Shown here one piece after another: positions 5,401-6,349 of a stretch of 6,349 bases of DNA (position 1 is the stretch's first letter; every line of letters starts with the position of its first letter). Where the stretch lies: positions 1-6,349 of the forward strand of contig JANYEF010000568.1 in assembly GCA_025363325.1 (NCBI GenBank), in the 5' to 3' direction. The DNA comes from Nitrospira sp. GTDB taxonomy: Bacteria > Nitrospirota > Nitrospiria > Nitrospirales > Nitrospiraceae. The notes beneath the pieces were generated by a model, which saw only the letters and a list, made by a program, of their open reading frames with translations, was not told the DNA's origin and searched no databases. The translations under genes were made by a program, and so were the position numbers.

Positions 5401-5912
5401 GGTGAGCGATCAATATACAGGTTCCCATTTGATCATGGAAGGCATGGGTGAGAATCAGCAGGGCGAAACGACCGCGGGCCCTCAATATTTTCCGCTGGCG
5501 GGGTGGGACAGAACCGAGGGCAGCAAGGCTAGGCTTGTCCGTGGTGTTTGTTTGCTCTATCTTGTTTCTCTTGTTGAGTGAAACCAGAGAAACCAGCTCC
5601 CTGCCATGCGCCGGAACATGGGTGAGGGTGTTGTTTGATTTCCAGGAAACTAGAATCTCCCCGTTCTTTCTTGCATTTTCGGTAGAATGCACCAGTCTCA
5701 CCCGGTCTCAAGAGGGATTTACGGTTTCCTTCATAGAAGGCACACTGCTGGACCAGGGTTCGGGGATACTGCCAATGGATGGGGCACTCAGGTTGCTGTG
5801 ACGGCTGCTCATCGCTGAATGTTCTGAGTACTATTCGTGACCAGATGTACGGACAACAAATGAATTCAGGAATTTCCCTTCTGTCCCCAATCATCGCACG
5901 CAAGGTGTGGCC
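5401..5912. other. Long divergent intergenic region
   Basis: These roughly 510 bases separate the minus-strand PII-like gene from the plus-strand methyltransferase gene. Open frames that cross it show no family resemblance. It contains the candidate PII-like promoter, a T/G-rich stretch around 5540-5600 with GTTTCTC (5564-5570) and its inverted copy GAGAAAC (5587-5593), and a small GCATT/AATGC hairpin near 5673-5690. It should also hold the methyltransferase promoter, but no clear one is visible. Confidence 0.5.
5412..5440 (-). promoter_or_regulatory. Candidate promoter of the PII-like gene
   Basis: On the minus strand TATATT (5412-5417) lies 17 bases after TTCCAT (5435-5440). The -10 match is good and the -35 match poor. 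It would place the transcript start about 20 bases before the ATG at 5384. Confidence 0.25.
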
Positions 5913-6349
5913 GTGAGCGATCCACCACAGGCAAGCTGGACCGAGGCAGGCCAGACGTGCTCTGCGCGCTGGCGCTCGGAGTGGGGAGCGCCAGCGCCTG
6001 CACGCGTGGCTATTGCCAACGACAGCATGACCGCCGACGCTGCCTATCGCCTGGCCTGCGAGGGGACCGCGCTGCTCTGGCGGGGCGATTTCCAGAATGC
6101 GCGACAGTTGCTGAATGCGATGGCGCGGCGAGCCGACCGCAATCCTCCCAAACCGGGCTCGTCGCCAGCTGAGGCCTTCCATGTTCATCGACAGGCCCAG
6201 TCCCGTCGCGCACGCATATTGGGGATGCTGCTGGTGGCACTCGAGGACGGCTACGATATGAACTTGCGACGTGCGCCTGATATGCGCCTGGCCTGCACGG
6301 AAGCCTACGGCCTTGGTGAAGGGGTTGCTCTGGTTTCGTTGCGCGAGCT
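5913..6349 (+). CDS. Class I SAM-dependent methyltransferase family protein, N-terminal part (cut by window edge)
   Basis: The plus-strand frame opens after a TGA at 5838 and runs past the window end without a stop, giving 145 residues. The GTG at 5913 has AAGG at 5902-5905 seven bases upstream and is the preferred start; a GTG at 5907 is too close to that site. The protein contains TEAGQTCSARWRSEWGAPAP (residues 10-29), MTADAAYRLACEGTALLWRG (39-58), DFQNARQLLNAMARRADR, AEAFHVHRQAQSRRARILG, and RRAPDMRLACTEAYG. I recognise this as the N-terminal region of a methyltransferase family known from Proteobacteria. The SAM-binding motif and catalytic residues would lie beyond the window, so activity and substrate cannot be judged. 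A start at the internal ATG (6027) would drop the conserved first 38 residues. Confidence 0.72.
   Translation, partial: MSDPPQASWTEAGQTCSARWRSEWGAPAPARVAIANDSMTADAAYRLACEGTALLWRGDFQNARQLLNAMARRADRNPPKPGSSPAEAFHVHRQAQSRRARILGMLLVALEDGYDMNLRRAPDMRLACTEAYGLGEGVALVSLRE

Noticed and set aside
5372..5701. Minus-strand open frame of 109 residues upstream of the PII-like gene
   Set aside because: It overlaps the PII-like start and is read through GTTT/AAAC-rich low-complexity DNA; there is no ribosome binding site or recognisable motif.
5529..6188. Minus-strand open frame of 219 residues
   Set aside because: It runs antisense to the recognisable methyltransferase gene and then through non-coding DNA; its protein is Arg/Pro/Trp-rich and resembles nothing.

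Overview
The window looks like a chromosomal stretch of a moderately GC-rich, Gram-negative-type bacterium. I would guess Nitrospira or a close relative. The reasons are the stand-alone PII-like protein, the long 126-base palindromic repeat of a type I recall from Nitrospira genomes, and the GTTT/AAAC-rich intergenic hairpins. This assignment is inference and partly memory; no rRNA or other decisive marker is present. The terminal methyltransferase and the YaeQ and YajD homologues also occur in Proteobacteria, so they do not decide the question.

Layout. Bases 1-241 hold the 5' end of an IS5-type transposase gene (minus strand) with a probable IS terminus near 241. Bases 278-1535 hold three compact minus-strand genes, in transcription order a VF530-type small protein, YaeQ, and a SUI1/YciH-type protein. 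Bases 1536-1748 are a gene-free, low-complexity gap with short direct repeats. Bases 1748-1875 are an imperfect palindrome that ends on the stop codon of a YajD-type HNH protein (1875-2204, minus). Bases 2343-4523 encode a 726-residue lipoprotein with four nearly identical Ig-like repeats and an unassigned C-terminal jelly-roll-like region. Bases 4524-5081 have no gene but hold a candidate promoter, a tRNA 3'-end-like remnant and an imperfect hairpin. Bases 5082-5384 encode a PII-like protein (minus). Bases 5401-5912 are a long divergent intergenic region. Bases 5913-6349 are the start of a plus-strand gene related to a SAM-dependent methyltransferase family, cut by the window edge.

Functionally the window is a set of small, mostly independent housekeeping-type genes rather than one pathway. 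VF530, YaeQ and SUI1 lie in one direction with short gaps and may be co-transcribed. The lipoprotein, PII-like protein and HNH protein are each isolated by sizeable non-coding gaps. I found no convincing new multi-gene system. The items most worth a second look are the palindromic element at the HNH stop codon, the homogenised Ig repeat array with its unusual C-terminal region, and the orphan PII-like gene flanked by similar T/G-rich hairpins.
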